Below are positions 34,206 to 42,974 of a stretch of 50,109 bases of DNA, one piece after another. The notes below the pieces were generated by a model. That model saw only the letters and a program-made list of their open reading frames with translations. It made no database searches and had not been told where the DNA came from. The stretch spans positions 1 through 50,109 of the forward strand of contig NZ_NQKQ01000034.1 in the NCBI RefSeq assembly GCF_002269505.1, read 5' to 3'. How positions within the stretch are numbered: the first letter of the stretch is position 1; each line of letters starts with the position of its first letter. The position numbers were made by a program, and so were the translations under genes. This DNA is from Pseudomonas fragi (GTDB taxonomy: Bacteria; Pseudomonadota; Gammaproteobacteria; Pseudomonadales; Pseudomonadaceae).

Positions 34206-35870
34206 TTACATGTTCGGGTAAGTCGGCCCGCCGCCACCTTCCGGGGTTACCCAGGTGATGTTCTGCGAAGGGTCCTTGATGTCACAGGTTTTGCAGTGCA
34301 CGCAGTTTTGCGAGTTGATCTGGAAGCGCTTTTCGCCGCTTTCCTGGGTGATCACTTCGTACACACCCGCCGGGCAATAACGCTGCGCAGGCTCGTCGTA
34401 GAGCGGCAGGTTCACGCTGATCGGGATGCTCGGGTCGCGCAGCTTGAGGTGGCAAGGCTGCTCTTCTTCGTGGTTGGTGCTGGAGATAAATACCGAGCTG
34501 AGCTTGTCGAAGCTGAGCTTGCCGTCCGGTTTCGGGTAGTCGATCTTCTTGCAGTCCTTGGCCTGTTTCAGACACGCATAGTCTGGCTTGGTGTCGTGCA
34601 GGGTAAACGGCAGTTTGCCGCCGAAGATGTTCTGGTCCATCCAGTTGAAACCGGCGCCCATGATCGGGCCGAACTTGTGCATTGCCGGGCCGAAGTTACG
34701 GCTGGCGAACAGCTCGTCGAACAACCAGCTGGCCTTGAAGGCTTCAACGTAAGTGTCGAGTGCATCACCGCCTTCGGAGCCAGTCAGCAGCGAGTCAGCC
34801 ACGGCTTCTGCTGCGAGCATGCCGGACTTCATGGCGGTGTGGCTGCCCTTGATCTTCGCTACGTTCATGGTGCCCAGGTCGCAACCGATCAGTGCGCCAC
34901 CGTTGAAGACCATTTTTGGCAGCGAGTTCAGGCCGCCCTTGGCCAGGGCGCGTGCGCCGTAGCTGATGCGCTTGCCGCCGTCCAGGTACTGTTTGAGTAC
35001 CGGGTGGTGCTTGAGGCGCTGGAACTCGTCGAATGGCGACAGGAAAGTGTTGCTGTAGGACAGGTCAACGATCAGGCCGACAACGACCTGGTTGTTTTCC
35101 AGGTGATACAGGAAAGAACCACCGGTGTTTTCGCTGCTGATAATGTCCAGCGGCCAGCCAGCAGTGTGCACCACCAGACCTGGCTGGTGCTTGGCCGGGT
35201 CGATTTCCCAGATTTCTTTCAGGCCGATACCGTAATGCTGGGCATCTGCGTCGCTGTCGAGCTTGAAGCGCTCGATCAGTTGCTTGCCCAGGTGGCCGCG
35301 GCAGCCTTCGGCGAACAAGGTGTACTTGCCACGCAGTTCCATGCCCGGGGTGTACAGGCCTTCCTTGGGGTTGCCTTCGCGGTCAACGCCCAGGTCGCCG
35401 GTGATGATCCCGCGAACCACATTGTTTTCGTCGAACAGCACTTCTTGAGCAGCGAACCCCGGGTAGATTTCTACGCCCAGGTTTTCGGCCTGCTGTGCCA
35501 GCCAGCGGCACAGGTTGCCCAGGGAGATGATGTAGTTGCCTTCGTTGTGCATGGTTTTTGGCACAAACAGGTCTGGCACCTTGGTCGCGGTGCTGTCGCT
35601 GCGCAGTACATAAATATCGTCGCGGGTAACGGGAGTGTTGAGCGGAGCGCCGAGCTCTTTCCAGTCCGGGAACAACTCGTTCAGGGCGCGAGGTTCAAAG
35701 ACCGCACCGGACAGGATGTGAGCGCCGACTTCGGAGCCTTTTTCAACCACGCAGACGCTGATTTCTTTACCGGCTTCGGCGGCCTTCTGCTTCAGGCGGC
35801 AGGCGGCGGACAAACCGGCAGGGCCGGCGCCGACGATGACCACGTCGAATTCCATGTATTCGCGTTCCAC
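34206..35870 (-). CDS. Electron transfer flavoprotein-ubiquinone oxidoreductase
   Basis: 554 aa from GTG 35870 (encoding MEREYMEFD), chosen because AGGAG lies about seven bases upstream. The ATG for MEFD and a longer ATG at 35888 are alternatives. The FAD-binding Rossmann motif VVIVGAGPAGLSAACRL is at the N-terminus, and CPAGVYEV with NCVHCKTCDIKDPSQNI gives the C-terminal 4Fe-4S cluster. The enzyme passes electrons from ETF to ubiquinone in fatty-acid and amino-acid oxidation. It is divergent from etfBA, the usual Pseudomonas layout. Confidence 0.94.
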   Translation of the reverse strand: MEREYMEFDVVIVGAGPAGLSAACRLKQKAAEAGKEISVCVVEKGSEVGAHILSGAVFEPRALNELFPDWKELGAPLNTPVTRDDIYVLRSDSTATKVPDLFVPKTMHNEGNYIISLGNLCRWLAQQAENLGVEIYPGFAAQEVLFDENNVVRGIITGDLGVDREGNPKEGLYTPGMELRGKYTLFAEGCRGHLGKQLIERFKLDSDADAQHYGIGLKEIWEIDPAKHQPGLVVHTAGWPLDIISSENTGGSFLYHLENNQVVVGLIVDLSYSNTFLSPFDEFQRLKHHPVLKQYLDGGKRISYGARALAKGGLNSLPKMVFNGGALIGCDLGTMNVAKIKGSHTAMKSGMLAAEAVADSLLTGSEGGDALDTYVEAFKASWLFDELFASRNFGPAMHKFGPIMGAGFNWMDQNIFGGKLPFTLHDTKPDYACLKQAKDCKKIDYPKPDGKLSFDKLSSVFISSTNHEEEQPCHLKLRDPSIPISVNLPLYDEPAQRYCPAGVYEVITQESGEKRFQINSQNCVHCKTCDIKDPSQNITWVTPEGGGGPTYPNM

Positions 35871-36417
35871 AGGTTCTCTCCTACTCAAGGCTCAACGGTA
35901 TTTTTCTAATTGGAGGTTTGGCGTTTCATCCATTATTCCCTCGGCGTGGGGCCAAGGACGCAATGGATGAGGCGCCGCTCTCTCTATGAGGTCGGGCATT
36001 ATATCTACACCACTGGCAGGGTCCAATACAAACGTTTGTTTGAATTCACTGCAACCCAGACAAATCAAAGACGCGCGGCTTAAAACTGGCCCATTTGCTG
36101 TATTGACCGCAAATGGTGTTCCGGTCAAGATACGGTCGGTTTTGCGCTCGCCGTAGGCTGATTGTCGGTTTCAAGAGCACCTCTAAAGACAGGGCACAGG
36201 CACGAGCCAGTGGGAGCCTGCCATTTTTGCAGCGGAGTTTACACGTCCTTTTGGTGGATGACTTGTTAGTCACATCGGACAGACGGTCGCAGGGGCAGTC
36301 GCTGGTACCCGTCTATTAATAAGGCAACGATCTTTGGAGGTGCCCTTGTGCCACTGTGCATCAACCGCCAGGTTCGCCTAGGCGACTTTCTTTTCACCGG
36401 AGAGTAACGAGGAATCC
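35871..36417. promoter_or_regulatory. Divergent control region between ETF-QO and etfBA
   Basis: This 547-bp gap must hold promoters for both directions. It contains one PsrA-like dyad (listed separately) and a TTGACC-type -35 element near 36105, with no coding frame I can support. The strong RBS-like GGAGAG lies just before etfB. Confidence 0.6.
36029..36042. promoter_or_regulatory. PsrA-like operator
   Basis: CAAACGTTTGTTTG equals CAAAC-N4-GTTTG and fits the published PsrA consensus (G/C)AAAC(N2-4)GTTT(G/C). PsrA is a long-chain fatty acid sensor of pseudomonads, so control of ETF-QO/etfBA would be sensible. The site is about 160 bp upstream of the ETF-QO start. Confidence 0.6.
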
Positions 36418-37167
36418 ATGAAGGTTCTTGTAGCTGTCAAACGAGTGGTCGATTACAACGTTAAAGTACGCGTCAAAGCGGACAACTCCGGCGTTGACCT
36501 CGCCAACGTCAAGATGTCGATGAACCCCTTCTGCGAAATCGCCGTGGAAGAAGCCGTACGCCTGAAAGAGAAAGGCGTTGCGACTGAAATCGTCGTCGTC
36601 TCCATCGGCCCGACCACCGCTCAGGAACAGCTGCGTACCGCGCTGGCGCTGGGTGCAGATCGCGCCATTCTCGTCGAGTCCGCCGAAGACCTGACCTCGC
36701 TGGCCGTGGCCAAGCTGCTCAAGGCCGTTGTCGACAAGGAACAGCCACAGCTGGTGATCCTGGGCAAACAGGCCATCGACAGCGACAACAACCAGACGGG
36801 CCAGATGCTGGCTGCGCTGACCGGTTTCGGTCAGGGTACGTTCGCGTCCAAGGTTGAAGTGGCAGGCGACAAGGTTGCCGTGACCCGTGAAGTAGACGGC
36901 GGCGCGCAAACTGTTTCGCTGAGCTTGCCGGCGATCATCACCACCGACCTGCGTTTGAACGAGCCGCGTTATGCGTCCCTGCCAAACATCATGAAAGCCA
37001 AGAAAAAGCCGCTTGAAGTACTGACGCCAGACGCGTTGGGTGTTTCGACTGCTTCGACCAACAAGACCCTGAAAGTTGAAGCCCCGGCTGCACGCAGCGC
37101 GGGTATCAAGGTCAAGTCGGTGGCTGAACTGGTCGAGAAACTGAAAAACGAAGCGAAGGTAATCTAA
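36418..37167 (+). CDS. etfB: Electron transfer flavoprotein beta subunit
   Basis: 249 aa. The N-terminal MKVLVAVKRVVDYNVKVRV, VKMSMNPFCEIAVEEAVRLKE and the signature region VILGKQAIDSDNNQTGQMLAALTGF are diagnostic. EtfB binds AMP and forms the heterodimer with EtfA that collects electrons from acyl-CoA dehydrogenases. The start has GGAGAGTAACGAG upstream. Two bases separate it from etfA, so the pair is an operon with coupled translation. Confidence 0.97.
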   Translation: MKVLVAVKRVVDYNVKVRVKADNSGVDLANVKMSMNPFCEIAVEEAVRLKEKGVATEIVVVSIGPTTAQEQLRTALALGADRAILVESAEDLTSLAVAKLLKAVVDKEQPQLVILGKQAIDSDNNQTGQMLAALTGFGQGTFASKVEVAGDKVAVTREVDGGAQTVSLSLPAIITTDLRLNEPRYASLPNIMKAKKKPLEVLTPDALGVSTASTNKTLKVEAPAARSAGIKVKSVAELVEKLKNEAKVI

Positions 37168-37169
37168 TC

Positions 37170-38099
37170 ATGACTATCTTGGTAATCGCAGAACACGACG
37201 GCAAGGCACTGGCTCCGGCCACGCTGAACACCGTAGCCGCTGCCGCTAAAATCGGTGGCGACATCCACGTTCTGGTTGCAGGCCAGGGCATTGGCGCTGT
37301 AGCCGAAGCGGCTGCACAAATCGCTGGCGTGGCCAAAGTACTGGTTGCTGATAACGCGGCTTACGCCCATCAGTTGCCGGAAAACGTTGCACCACTGGTA
37401 GCAGAGCTGGGTGCCGGCTACAGCCACATCCTGGCCGCCGCGACCTCCAACGGCAAAAACATCCTGCCGCGCGTTGCTGCACAGCTGGACGTGGATCAGA
37501 TCTCCGAGATCGTTTCGGTCGTCAGCGCTGATACTTTCACCCGTCCGATCTACGCCGGTAACGCCATTGCCACCGTGCAGTCCACTGCGCCAGTGAAAGT
37601 GATCACCGTACGTGCCACCGGTTTCGACCCGGTTGCCGCGCAAGGTGGTTCGGCAGCGGTTGAAGCGGTTGCAGCGGTTCACGATGCAGGCACTTCCTCG
37701 TTCGTGGGCGAAGAACTGGCCAAGTCGGACCGCCCTGAACTGACCGCTGCCAAAATCGTGGTTTCCGGCGGTCGCGGCATGCAGAACGGTGACAACTTCA
37801 AACTGCTCTACACCCTGGCTGACAAGCTGGGTGCTGCGGTTGGCGCATCTCGCGCAGCAGTGGACGCAGGTTTTGTGCCTAACGACATGCAGGTCGGTCA
37901 GACCGGTAAAATCGTTGCGCCACAGCTGTACATCGCGGTGGGCATTTCCGGCGCGATCCAGCATCTGGCCGGTATGAAAGATTCCAAGGTGATCGTTGCG
38001 ATCAACAAGGACGAAGAGGCTCCGATCTTCCAGGTGGCCGATTACGGCCTGGTTGCGGACTTGTTCGAAGCGGTACCTGAGTTGGAGAAGCTGGTTTAA
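37170..38099 (+). CDS. etfA: Electron transfer flavoprotein alpha subunit
   Basis: 309 aa. It holds the FAD-binding C-terminal domain with KIVVSGGRGMQNGDNFKLLYTLADKLGAAVGASRAAVD, VGQTGKIVAPQLYIAVGISGAIQHLAGMKDS and VIVAINKDEEAPIFQVADYGLVADLF. It works with EtfB and donates electrons to ETF-QO encoded divergently. The length is standard and no lesion is seen. A GC-rich terminator follows at 38181-38202. Confidence 0.97.
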   Translation: MTILVIAEHDGKALAPATLNTVAAAAKIGGDIHVLVAGQGIGAVAEAAAQIAGVAKVLVADNAAYAHQLPENVAPLVAELGAGYSHILAAATSNGKNILPRVAAQLDVDQISEIVSVVSADTFTRPIYAGNAIATVQSTAPVKVITVRATGFDPVAAQGGSAAVEAVAAVHDAGTSSFVGEELAKSDRPELTAAKIVVSGGRGMQNGDNFKLLYTLADKLGAAVGASRAAVDAGFVPNDMQVGQTGKIVAPQLYIAVGISGAIQHLAGMKDSKVIVAINKDEEAPIFQVADYGLVADLFEAVPELEKLV

Positions 38100-38180
38100 T
38101 CCAGTTGCTTCACTTATAAAGAGCCCGGTTACCGGGGCGTTGGGAAGGGCGGGGCACTCAGTGTTCTGCCTGTCTTCACC

Positions 38181-38202
38181 GCCCGGGTTGCCGGGCTTTT
38201 TT
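38181..38202 (+). terminator. Intrinsic terminator of etfBA
   Basis: GCCCGG-GTTG-CCGGGC followed by six T. An earlier hairpin (around 38123-38138) may help. Confidence 0.85.
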
Positions 38203-38236
38203 ATGCCTGTCAATTGTACGGAGGGAGCGTTTGGAT

Positions 38237-39055
38237 ATGGATAAGCGTCAGATCAGCAGGCTGCTGTTGGGGCTGGCATTTTTGCCACTGCTGTCCGAGG
38301 CGGCGGGCAAGTGCGAGCGCCTGATTGTCACCGGCAGCCCCGATGCGCCGCCTTATCTGTGGCGTGATCCGGCCGACCCGGCCCACTTGATCGGCGCCAG
38401 TGCCGACCTGATCCAGCAGGCAGGGCAAGAGCTGGGGATCAAGGTCGAAGTGCTGTATGGCGGCAAGCGCGCCCAGGCCCAGGACGAAGTACGTACCGGG
38501 CGCATGGACATGCTGCTCGATGCGCCGCTGACCGTGGCCGGGCTTTCGTCTTTTGATTACATCCACCCGCCGCTGGTACGAAACGATTACCTGGTGTGGA
38601 CGCGCAAGGACTCGCCGCTGATCTACGAAACCCCCGCAGACCTGCATGGGCACAAGGGGGCGGTCTCGCAAAAGGCCCGTTTAAGCGAGACCTTCAACGA
38701 GTTTGCCCAACATCAACTGACCCTCGAGCCCCAACCCGGATTGACCCAGGCGTTTCAGCAACTGCTGCTGGGGCAGGCAGAGTATGTATTGGCCGGTCGC
38801 TACGCTGGTATGGCCACGGCACAGACCCTGGGTATTGCCGACGACTTGCTGGCGCATCCGCAACCTGTGGATCAACCGGGGCTGTTTTTGGCGGTTTCCC
38901 ACGACTCGTCCTGCAATGAGCCGTGGTTGCGCGGACAGCTCGCCAAAAAGATGACAGAATTGCCCGCCTCCGGCCTGACCGAGGCGGTAGTGCAACGCAA
39001 TCTGGAGCGGTGGAAAACCCAGCTGCAACAACCGCTCAGCGCCCCAAAACAGTAG
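38237..39055 (+). CDS. Periplasmic substrate-binding-protein-like (SBP_bac_3) protein
   Basis: 272 aa with an N-terminal signal peptide (MDKRQISRLLLGLAFLPLLSEAAG). The mature part reads CERLIVTGSPDAPPYLWRDP ... GASADLIQQAGQELGIKVEVLYGGKRAQAQDEVRTGRMDMLLDAPLT, the pattern of family 3 amino-acid-type binding domains. No transporter permease is adjacent, so it may feed a distant transporter or act as a sensor-like orphan. GGGAG lies about nine bases upstream of the ATG; a TTG six bases earlier is an alternative. It is followed by two lipoprotein genes in the same direction with 9-bp and overlapping spacing. Confidence 0.85.
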   Translation: MDKRQISRLLLGLAFLPLLSEAAGKCERLIVTGSPDAPPYLWRDPADPAHLIGASADLIQQAGQELGIKVEVLYGGKRAQAQDEVRTGRMDMLLDAPLTVAGLSSFDYIHPPLVRNDYLVWTRKDSPLIYETPADLHGHKGAVSQKARLSETFNEFAQHQLTLEPQPGLTQAFQQLLLGQAEYVLAGRYAGMATAQTLGIADDLLAHPQPVDQPGLFLAVSHDSSCNEPWLRGQLAKKMTELPASGLTEAVVQRNLERWKTQLQQPLSAPKQ

Positions 39056-39064
39056 GAATCCCTA

Positions 39065-39421
39065 GTGACAATTCGACCTCTTTTCGCTGCCCTGGCCGTT
39101 GTGGCTCTGGCGGGTTGTGCAGCCGATCCTGCGCCGAATGAACAATTGCGTTTGACCGAACAGGCTCTTGAGCAGGCCAAGGCCGTAGGCGCAAATGCTG
39201 ATGATCTGGCAGAGCTTAAACTTGCCGAAGACAAGCTGGCCCAAGCGCTGGCAGATATGGCAGACGAATCCTACAAAGACGCGCGCATGCACGCTGAACA
39301 GGCCGAGCTTGACGCCCGTTTGGCTGAAGCTCGGGTACTGACGCAAAAAAGCCAGGAACAACTGAACGTGCTCAATACCCGTATCACGCGCCTGCGCAAA
39401 CAACTGGTGGAGGCGCAATGA
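39065..39421 (+). CDS. DUF4398 domain lipoprotein
   Basis: 118 aa, GTG start. A lipoprotein signal (IRPLFAALAVVALAGC) has lipobox LAGC at Cys18. The mature part is a long amphipathic helix region (EQLRLTEQALEQAKAVGA ... ESYKDARMHAEQAELDARLAEARVLTQ) typical of DUF4398, likely a helical hairpin or coiled coil in the periplasm. It overlaps the next OmpA-type gene by 4 bp (ATGA), and that protein also has a DUF4398-like region, so the two probably act together at the outer membrane. Confidence 0.88.
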   Translation: MTIRPLFAALAVVALAGCAADPAPNEQLRLTEQALEQAKAVGANADDLAELKLAEDKLAQALADMADESYKDARMHAEQAELDARLAEARVLTQKSQEQLNVLNTRITRLRKQLVEAQ

Positions 39422-40233
39422 GCCTTTCGTCCAGAGTTTTAATGGGGGCGCTGGTTGCCGGTTGCGTGAGCCTGGCCGGATGCGCCGGGCATCACAACAG
39501 CGAACAGGCCTTACAGCAGGCCAGTACGGATTTCCAGGCGGTCAAGGAGGACACCAGCGTGTTGCGCATCGCGCCCAAAGACGTGATCCGTGCCGGTGAA
39601 TCCCTGGCCCGTGCCGATCGTTTGTCCAGTTACTGGGGCAGCGGCGCAGACGTGGCTCATTACGCCTATTTGAGCCAGCGCTACAGCGAAATAGCCCGTG
39701 AGCACACCCAGCAAGTGCTCAACGAAGAGCGCGCGGCCAAGCTCGAACTGGAACGTCAGCGCCTGCAACTGGCCTTGCGAGAGGCCAAATTGTTGAGTGT
39801 CCAGCAGCAAGGTCAGTGGCTGGAAGAGCAGATTGTCAGCCTGGCCACTACTCAGACTGATCGTGGTCTGGTCATGACCTTGGGCGATGTGCTGTTCGAC
39901 ACCGGTGATGACGAATTGAAAAACTCCGCCAATCGCACTGTGCTCAAGCTGGTGCAGTTCCTGCAGTTGAACCCCAAGCGCGTTGTGCGCATCGAGGGTT
40001 ACACCGACAGCACTGGCGGCAAGGAAGACAACCTGGTGCTTTCCCGTGAGCGAGCGCAGGCCGTGGCAGATGTACTGATTGACCTGGGGGTCGATGAAAA
40101 GCGTATCCAGGTGGCAGGTTATGGCGATCAATACCCGGTGGACGTGAACGCTACCGAGCGAGGTCGGGCCCAGAATCGACGTGTTGAAATTGTCTTTTCT
40201 GACGAAAAAGGCCAGTTGGGCGCTGCGCGGTAA
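39418..40233 (+). CDS. OmpA-family lipoprotein with DUF4398 region
   Basis: 271 aa. A signal peptide with lipobox LAGC (Cys22) is followed by a helical DUF4398-like region (SEQALQQASTDFQAVKEDTS ... REHTQQVLNEERAAKLELER). The C-terminal OmpA/MotB peptidoglycan-binding domain (about 145-260) has GDVLFDTGDDELK, RIEGYTDSTGGKEDNLVLS and the RGRAQNRRVEIVF ending. It likely tethers outer membrane to peptidoglycan. Co-translated with the DUF4398 lipoprotein upstream. Confidence 0.92.
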   Translation: MSLSSRVLMGALVAGCVSLAGCAGHHNSEQALQQASTDFQAVKEDTSVLRIAPKDVIRAGESLARADRLSSYWGSGADVAHYAYLSQRYSEIAREHTQQVLNEERAAKLELERQRLQLALREAKLLSVQQQGQWLEEQIVSLATTQTDRGLVMTLGDVLFDTGDDELKNSANRTVLKLVQFLQLNPKRVVRIEGYTDSTGGKEDNLVLSRERAQAVADVLIDLGVDEKRIQVAGYGDQYPVDVNATERGRAQNRRVEIVFSDEKGQLGAAR

Positions 40234-40282
40234 GCGTTTTACCCGAAACTCTGTAGATACTCTGTTGCAGGTCAAGCCTTAT

Positions 40283-40335
40283 TGTGGGAGCGAGCCTGCT
40301 CGCGAACGACCTTCGCGAGCAGGCTCGCTCCCACA
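40283..40335. repeat. REP palindrome
   Basis: TGTGGGAGCGAGCCTGCTCG and its reverse complement close around AACGACCTT, forming a nearly perfect 22-bp stem after the OmpA-family gene; it may serve as transcript end. Confidence 0.9.
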
Positions 40336-40504
40336 GTTGCAGTGTCTCTGCAGCTGCTACAGGGAAAGTTCCGATCTGCACCCATACAGTTACCCCCGCA
40401 CTCGCGCTGTACGGCTTAGATAAGTGACAACTGTGCCCGTACACTTCTAAACTGTTCCGGTATTGTTCCCACAAAAATAAAGCCTGAACATCGAGTGCGG
40501 CGCC

Positions 40505-41974
40505 ATGACCAACCTTTTGCTCTATCAACGTATCGCTCAGCAGTTGGCTGAAGATATCCGGCGTGGCGTGTATCAGCCGGGCGAGCGTGTGCCCTCGGTG
40601 CGCAAGATGAGCTCGCAGCTCAACGTCAGCCATGCCACGGTGTTGCAGGCCTACGCCAATCTTGAAGACCAGGGTTTGATCCGGGCGCGGCCGCAGTCCG
40701 GCTACTATGTGCACCAGACCCCGGCACTCACTGCACCCACTCCGGATATCGCCCGTGTCGAGCGCCCGGGGCTAGTCACGCGCAGCAGCATTATCCAGCA
40801 AGTACTGGTCGAGTCCCGCCGCGAAGGCGTGTTCCCGTTGGGCGCGGCGGTGCCCAGTGTCGATTACTTGCCGGTGCGGGCGCTGCATCAGCAATTGGCC
40901 AAGGTCACGCGCTTTCACAGCCCGCGGGCGTTCAGCTATATGTTCAGCCCCGGTTTTGAACCGCTGCGCCGGCAGGTCGCCATTCGTATGCGTGATGCAG
41001 GTGTGGTGGTTGACCCGTCTGAGGTCATTATCACCCACGGCTGTGTCGATGCCCTGCAAATGTCATTACGGGTGCTGACCCGCCCCGGTGACCTGATCGC
41101 GGCAGAGTCACCGACTTACTACGGCTTGTTGCAACTGGCCGATCTGCTGGGCTTGAAAGTCATCGAAATCCCCAGCGACCCGGCCACCGGCATGAGCCTT
41201 GAGGCCCTGCAACTGGCGGCCAACCAATGGTCGATCAAGGCCTTGGTGCTGACCACACGCCTGAGCAATCCCCTGGGCGGGACCATGCCTGAAGAGCGGC
41301 AAAAGCAGCTGCTGCGCCTGGCTTCGGACTTTGATATCCAGATTGTCGAAGATGATATCTATGGCGAACTGATGTTTGAGGTCGGCCGGACCAAGGCTTT
41401 GAAGGCCTATGACCGTCTGGATCGGGTTATCTACTGTTCGAGCTTTTCCAAAACCCTGTCTCCCGGCGTGCGAATCGGCTGGATGATTGCGGGCAAGTTT
41501 CAGCAGGAAATCCAGCGCCTGCAAACCTTCACCACCCATTCGGCGTGCAGCGTGACCCAAATGGGTGTGGCCGCTTACCTTGAAAATGGCGGCTACGACC
41601 GCCATTTACGCTATATCCGCCAGGAATACAGAAAAAACCTCAGTGCTTTTCAACTGGCAGTGCAGCAGCACTTCCCGGAAGGTACGCAGATGTCCCGCCC
41701 CAGCGGCGGTTTTATTCTGTGGGTCAGTTTACCGGGCCGGGTCAACACCCAGGAGCTGCATGTGCGGGCGCTGCAACAAGGCATCAGTATCGCGCCGGGA
41801 CTGATTTTCAGTAATACCGAGCAGTTCAATCATTGCATCCGGCTAAACTGCGGCACACCCTGGAACCGGGAAGCCGAGCGGGCCCTGATGACACTTGGCA
41901 TGCTTGCCAGCCAGCTCTGTCAGGAAACTGCAGGCCTGTATGGTGGCTCGGCAATAGCCGGGATGGCATTTTGA
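40505..41974 (+). CDS. MocR-type regulator (GntR HTH fused to class I aminotransferase)
   Basis: 489 aa. An N-terminal GntR winged helix (LLLYQRIAQQLAEDIRRGVYQPGERVPSVRKMSSQLNVSHATVLQAY; about 4-70) is linked to a fold-type I PLP aminotransferase-like domain. NPLGG-like TTRLSNPLGGTMP, IVEDDIYGEL and YCSSFSKTLSPGVRIGW (PLP lysine in SFSK) are intact. MocR proteins use the PLP domain as a sensor rather than an enzyme. No metabolic gene is adjacent, so the target is unknown. Confidence 0.93.
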   Translation: MTNLLLYQRIAQQLAEDIRRGVYQPGERVPSVRKMSSQLNVSHATVLQAYANLEDQGLIRARPQSGYYVHQTPALTAPTPDIARVERPGLVTRSSIIQQVLVESRREGVFPLGAAVPSVDYLPVRALHQQLAKVTRFHSPRAFSYMFSPGFEPLRRQVAIRMRDAGVVVDPSEVIITHGCVDALQMSLRVLTRPGDLIAAESPTYYGLLQLADLLGLKVIEIPSDPATGMSLEALQLAANQWSIKALVLTTRLSNPLGGTMPEERQKQLLRLASDFDIQIVEDDIYGELMFEVGRTKALKAYDRLDRVIYCSSFSKTLSPGVRIGWMIAGKFQQEIQRLQTFTTHSACSVTQMGVAAYLENGGYDRHLRYIRQEYRKNLSAFQLAVQQHFPEGTQMSRPSGGFILWVSLPGRVNTQELHVRALQQGISIAPGLIFSNTEQFNHCIRLNCGTPWNREAERALMTLGMLASQLCQETAGLYGGSAIAGMAF

Positions 41975-42045
41975 CTACAATTAACTTGTTCCCCTGTGCG
42001 TAAAGCGCGAGCATACGCACCTGAACCGTTAAAGCTGTGGGAGTT

Positions 42046-42519
42046 ATGAAAGCGACATATTGTGCGAGTCTTGTATTGATGGGTGTTTTGGGTGCGCTCA
42101 ATGCCATGGTTGCGACAGCAGCCCCGGTGCAACCTGCATCCACTTCTGCGCAGACGCAATCTGTCCATTCACAGGCCAAACCTTCCGCCAGCGAGAAAAG
42201 CACGCCGGTCAAAAAGCGTGAGCCAATCGCCTCCAAATCGAAACCGGCCCATGAAATCGCCAAAAAGCGTTTGCCTGCTGCCAAGCTCGACTTGCGCCTG
42301 CCGCCCGAGATGGTCAAGCAACTGCGCCCCTTGGGTACGGTTCCCATGCCTGCGCACAAACCCTTGCTGCCCAACATGTTTGGTGAAAAGTCTGTCGAAG
42401 AAAGTCCTTTTCAGCTCAACGGGCGTTTGCTCAGCAATGAAATGGACCTGCAATTGCGCAATGAATATCGACACAATGAAATCGAAGGTGCGGCGCTGGA
42501 TTTCGAGTTCAAACAATAA
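42046..42519 (+). CDS. Hypothetical exported protein, Lys/Pro/Ser-rich linker
   Basis: 157 aa from ATG 42046, with GGGAG just upstream. A signal peptide (MKATYCASLVLMGVLGALNA, cleavage probably near ATAAP) is followed by a low-complexity linker (QPASTSAQTQSVHSQAKPSASEK, then Lys/Pro-rich). A more ordered end follows (LDLRLPPEMVKQLRPLG ... QLNGRLLSNEMDLQLRNEYRHNEIEGAALDFEFKQ). I recognise no domain; similar short exported proteins occur in other Pseudomonas. It stands alone between the MocR gene and an operator-like palindrome. Confidence 0.7.
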   Translation: MKATYCASLVLMGVLGALNAMVATAAPVQPASTSAQTQSVHSQAKPSASEKSTPVKKREPIASKSKPAHEIAKKRLPAAKLDLRLPPEMVKQLRPLGTVPMPAHKPLLPNMFGEKSVEESPFQLNGRLLSNEMDLQLRNEYRHNEIEGAALDFEFKQ

Positions 42520-42550
42520 GTGCCGAGCGCTGAAAAACGGGCTTCTAAAC

Positions 42551-42564
42551 TGACTGATCAGTCA
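42551..42564. promoter_or_regulatory. Perfect 14-bp palindrome, TetR-type operator candidate
   Basis: TGACTGATCAGTCA is a perfect dyad 109 bp upstream of the YkgJ-family gene. Its half-site TGACTGA also occurs in the dyad upstream of the crotonase gene at 48379-48400. Both patterns resemble operators of TetR-family repressors. Confidence 0.5.
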
Positions 42565-42672
42565 CCGTGATTTATCGGCACATTCTGCTGAACGGTCAAT
42601 TTCAAACACCTGTTCCAACGAGTACTATCCCTTGTCATCAACACGCTTTGCCCCGAATGAGGAGCTAACGTC

Positions 42673-42927
42673 ATGAATTGCCGTGAAGGCTGTGGCGCTT
42701 GCTGCATAGCCCCTTCCATCAGTACACCGCTGCCCGGCATGCCCAATGGCAAGCCTGCCGGGGAACGCTGCCTGCATCTTTCTGTCGACTACTTGTGCGG
42801 TTTGTTCGGTCAGCCGCAACGCCCTGCGGTGTGTGGCGATTTCAAGGCAGATATCGAGGTGTGCGGCAGCAATCGGGAAGAGGCCATCAACCTGATCGGT
42901 TGGTGGGAGCAGGTGACTGCGGCCTAG
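42673..42927 (+). CDS. YkgJ family cysteine cluster protein
   Basis: 84 aa. The cysteines (NCREGCGACCIAPSIS, then GERCLHL, YLCGLF, AVCGDF and EVCGSN) match the short YkgJ/CxxCxxCC family of zinc- or iron-sulfur-binding proteins of unknown reaction. The size is typical of the small Pseudomonas form. GGAGCTAACGTC before the ATG is a good ribosome site. It is followed 47 bp later by a START-domain gene in the same direction; joint transcription is possible. Confidence 0.88.
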   Translation: MNCREGCGACCIAPSISTPLPGMPNGKPAGERCLHLSVDYLCGLFGQPQRPAVCGDFKADIEVCGSNREEAINLIGWWEQVTAA

Positions 42928-42974
42928 CGTGTTGGTGTCCAGTGAACAAACCTTCAACAATAAGGAATAAGACA

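Noticed and set aside
34296..35909. 537-codon plus-strand frame opposite ETF-QO
   Set aside because: Typical antisense open frame of a GC-rich gene, with no domain features.
37164..38213. Minus-strand frame opposite etfA
   Set aside because: Shadow of a highly conserved gene; no plausible product.
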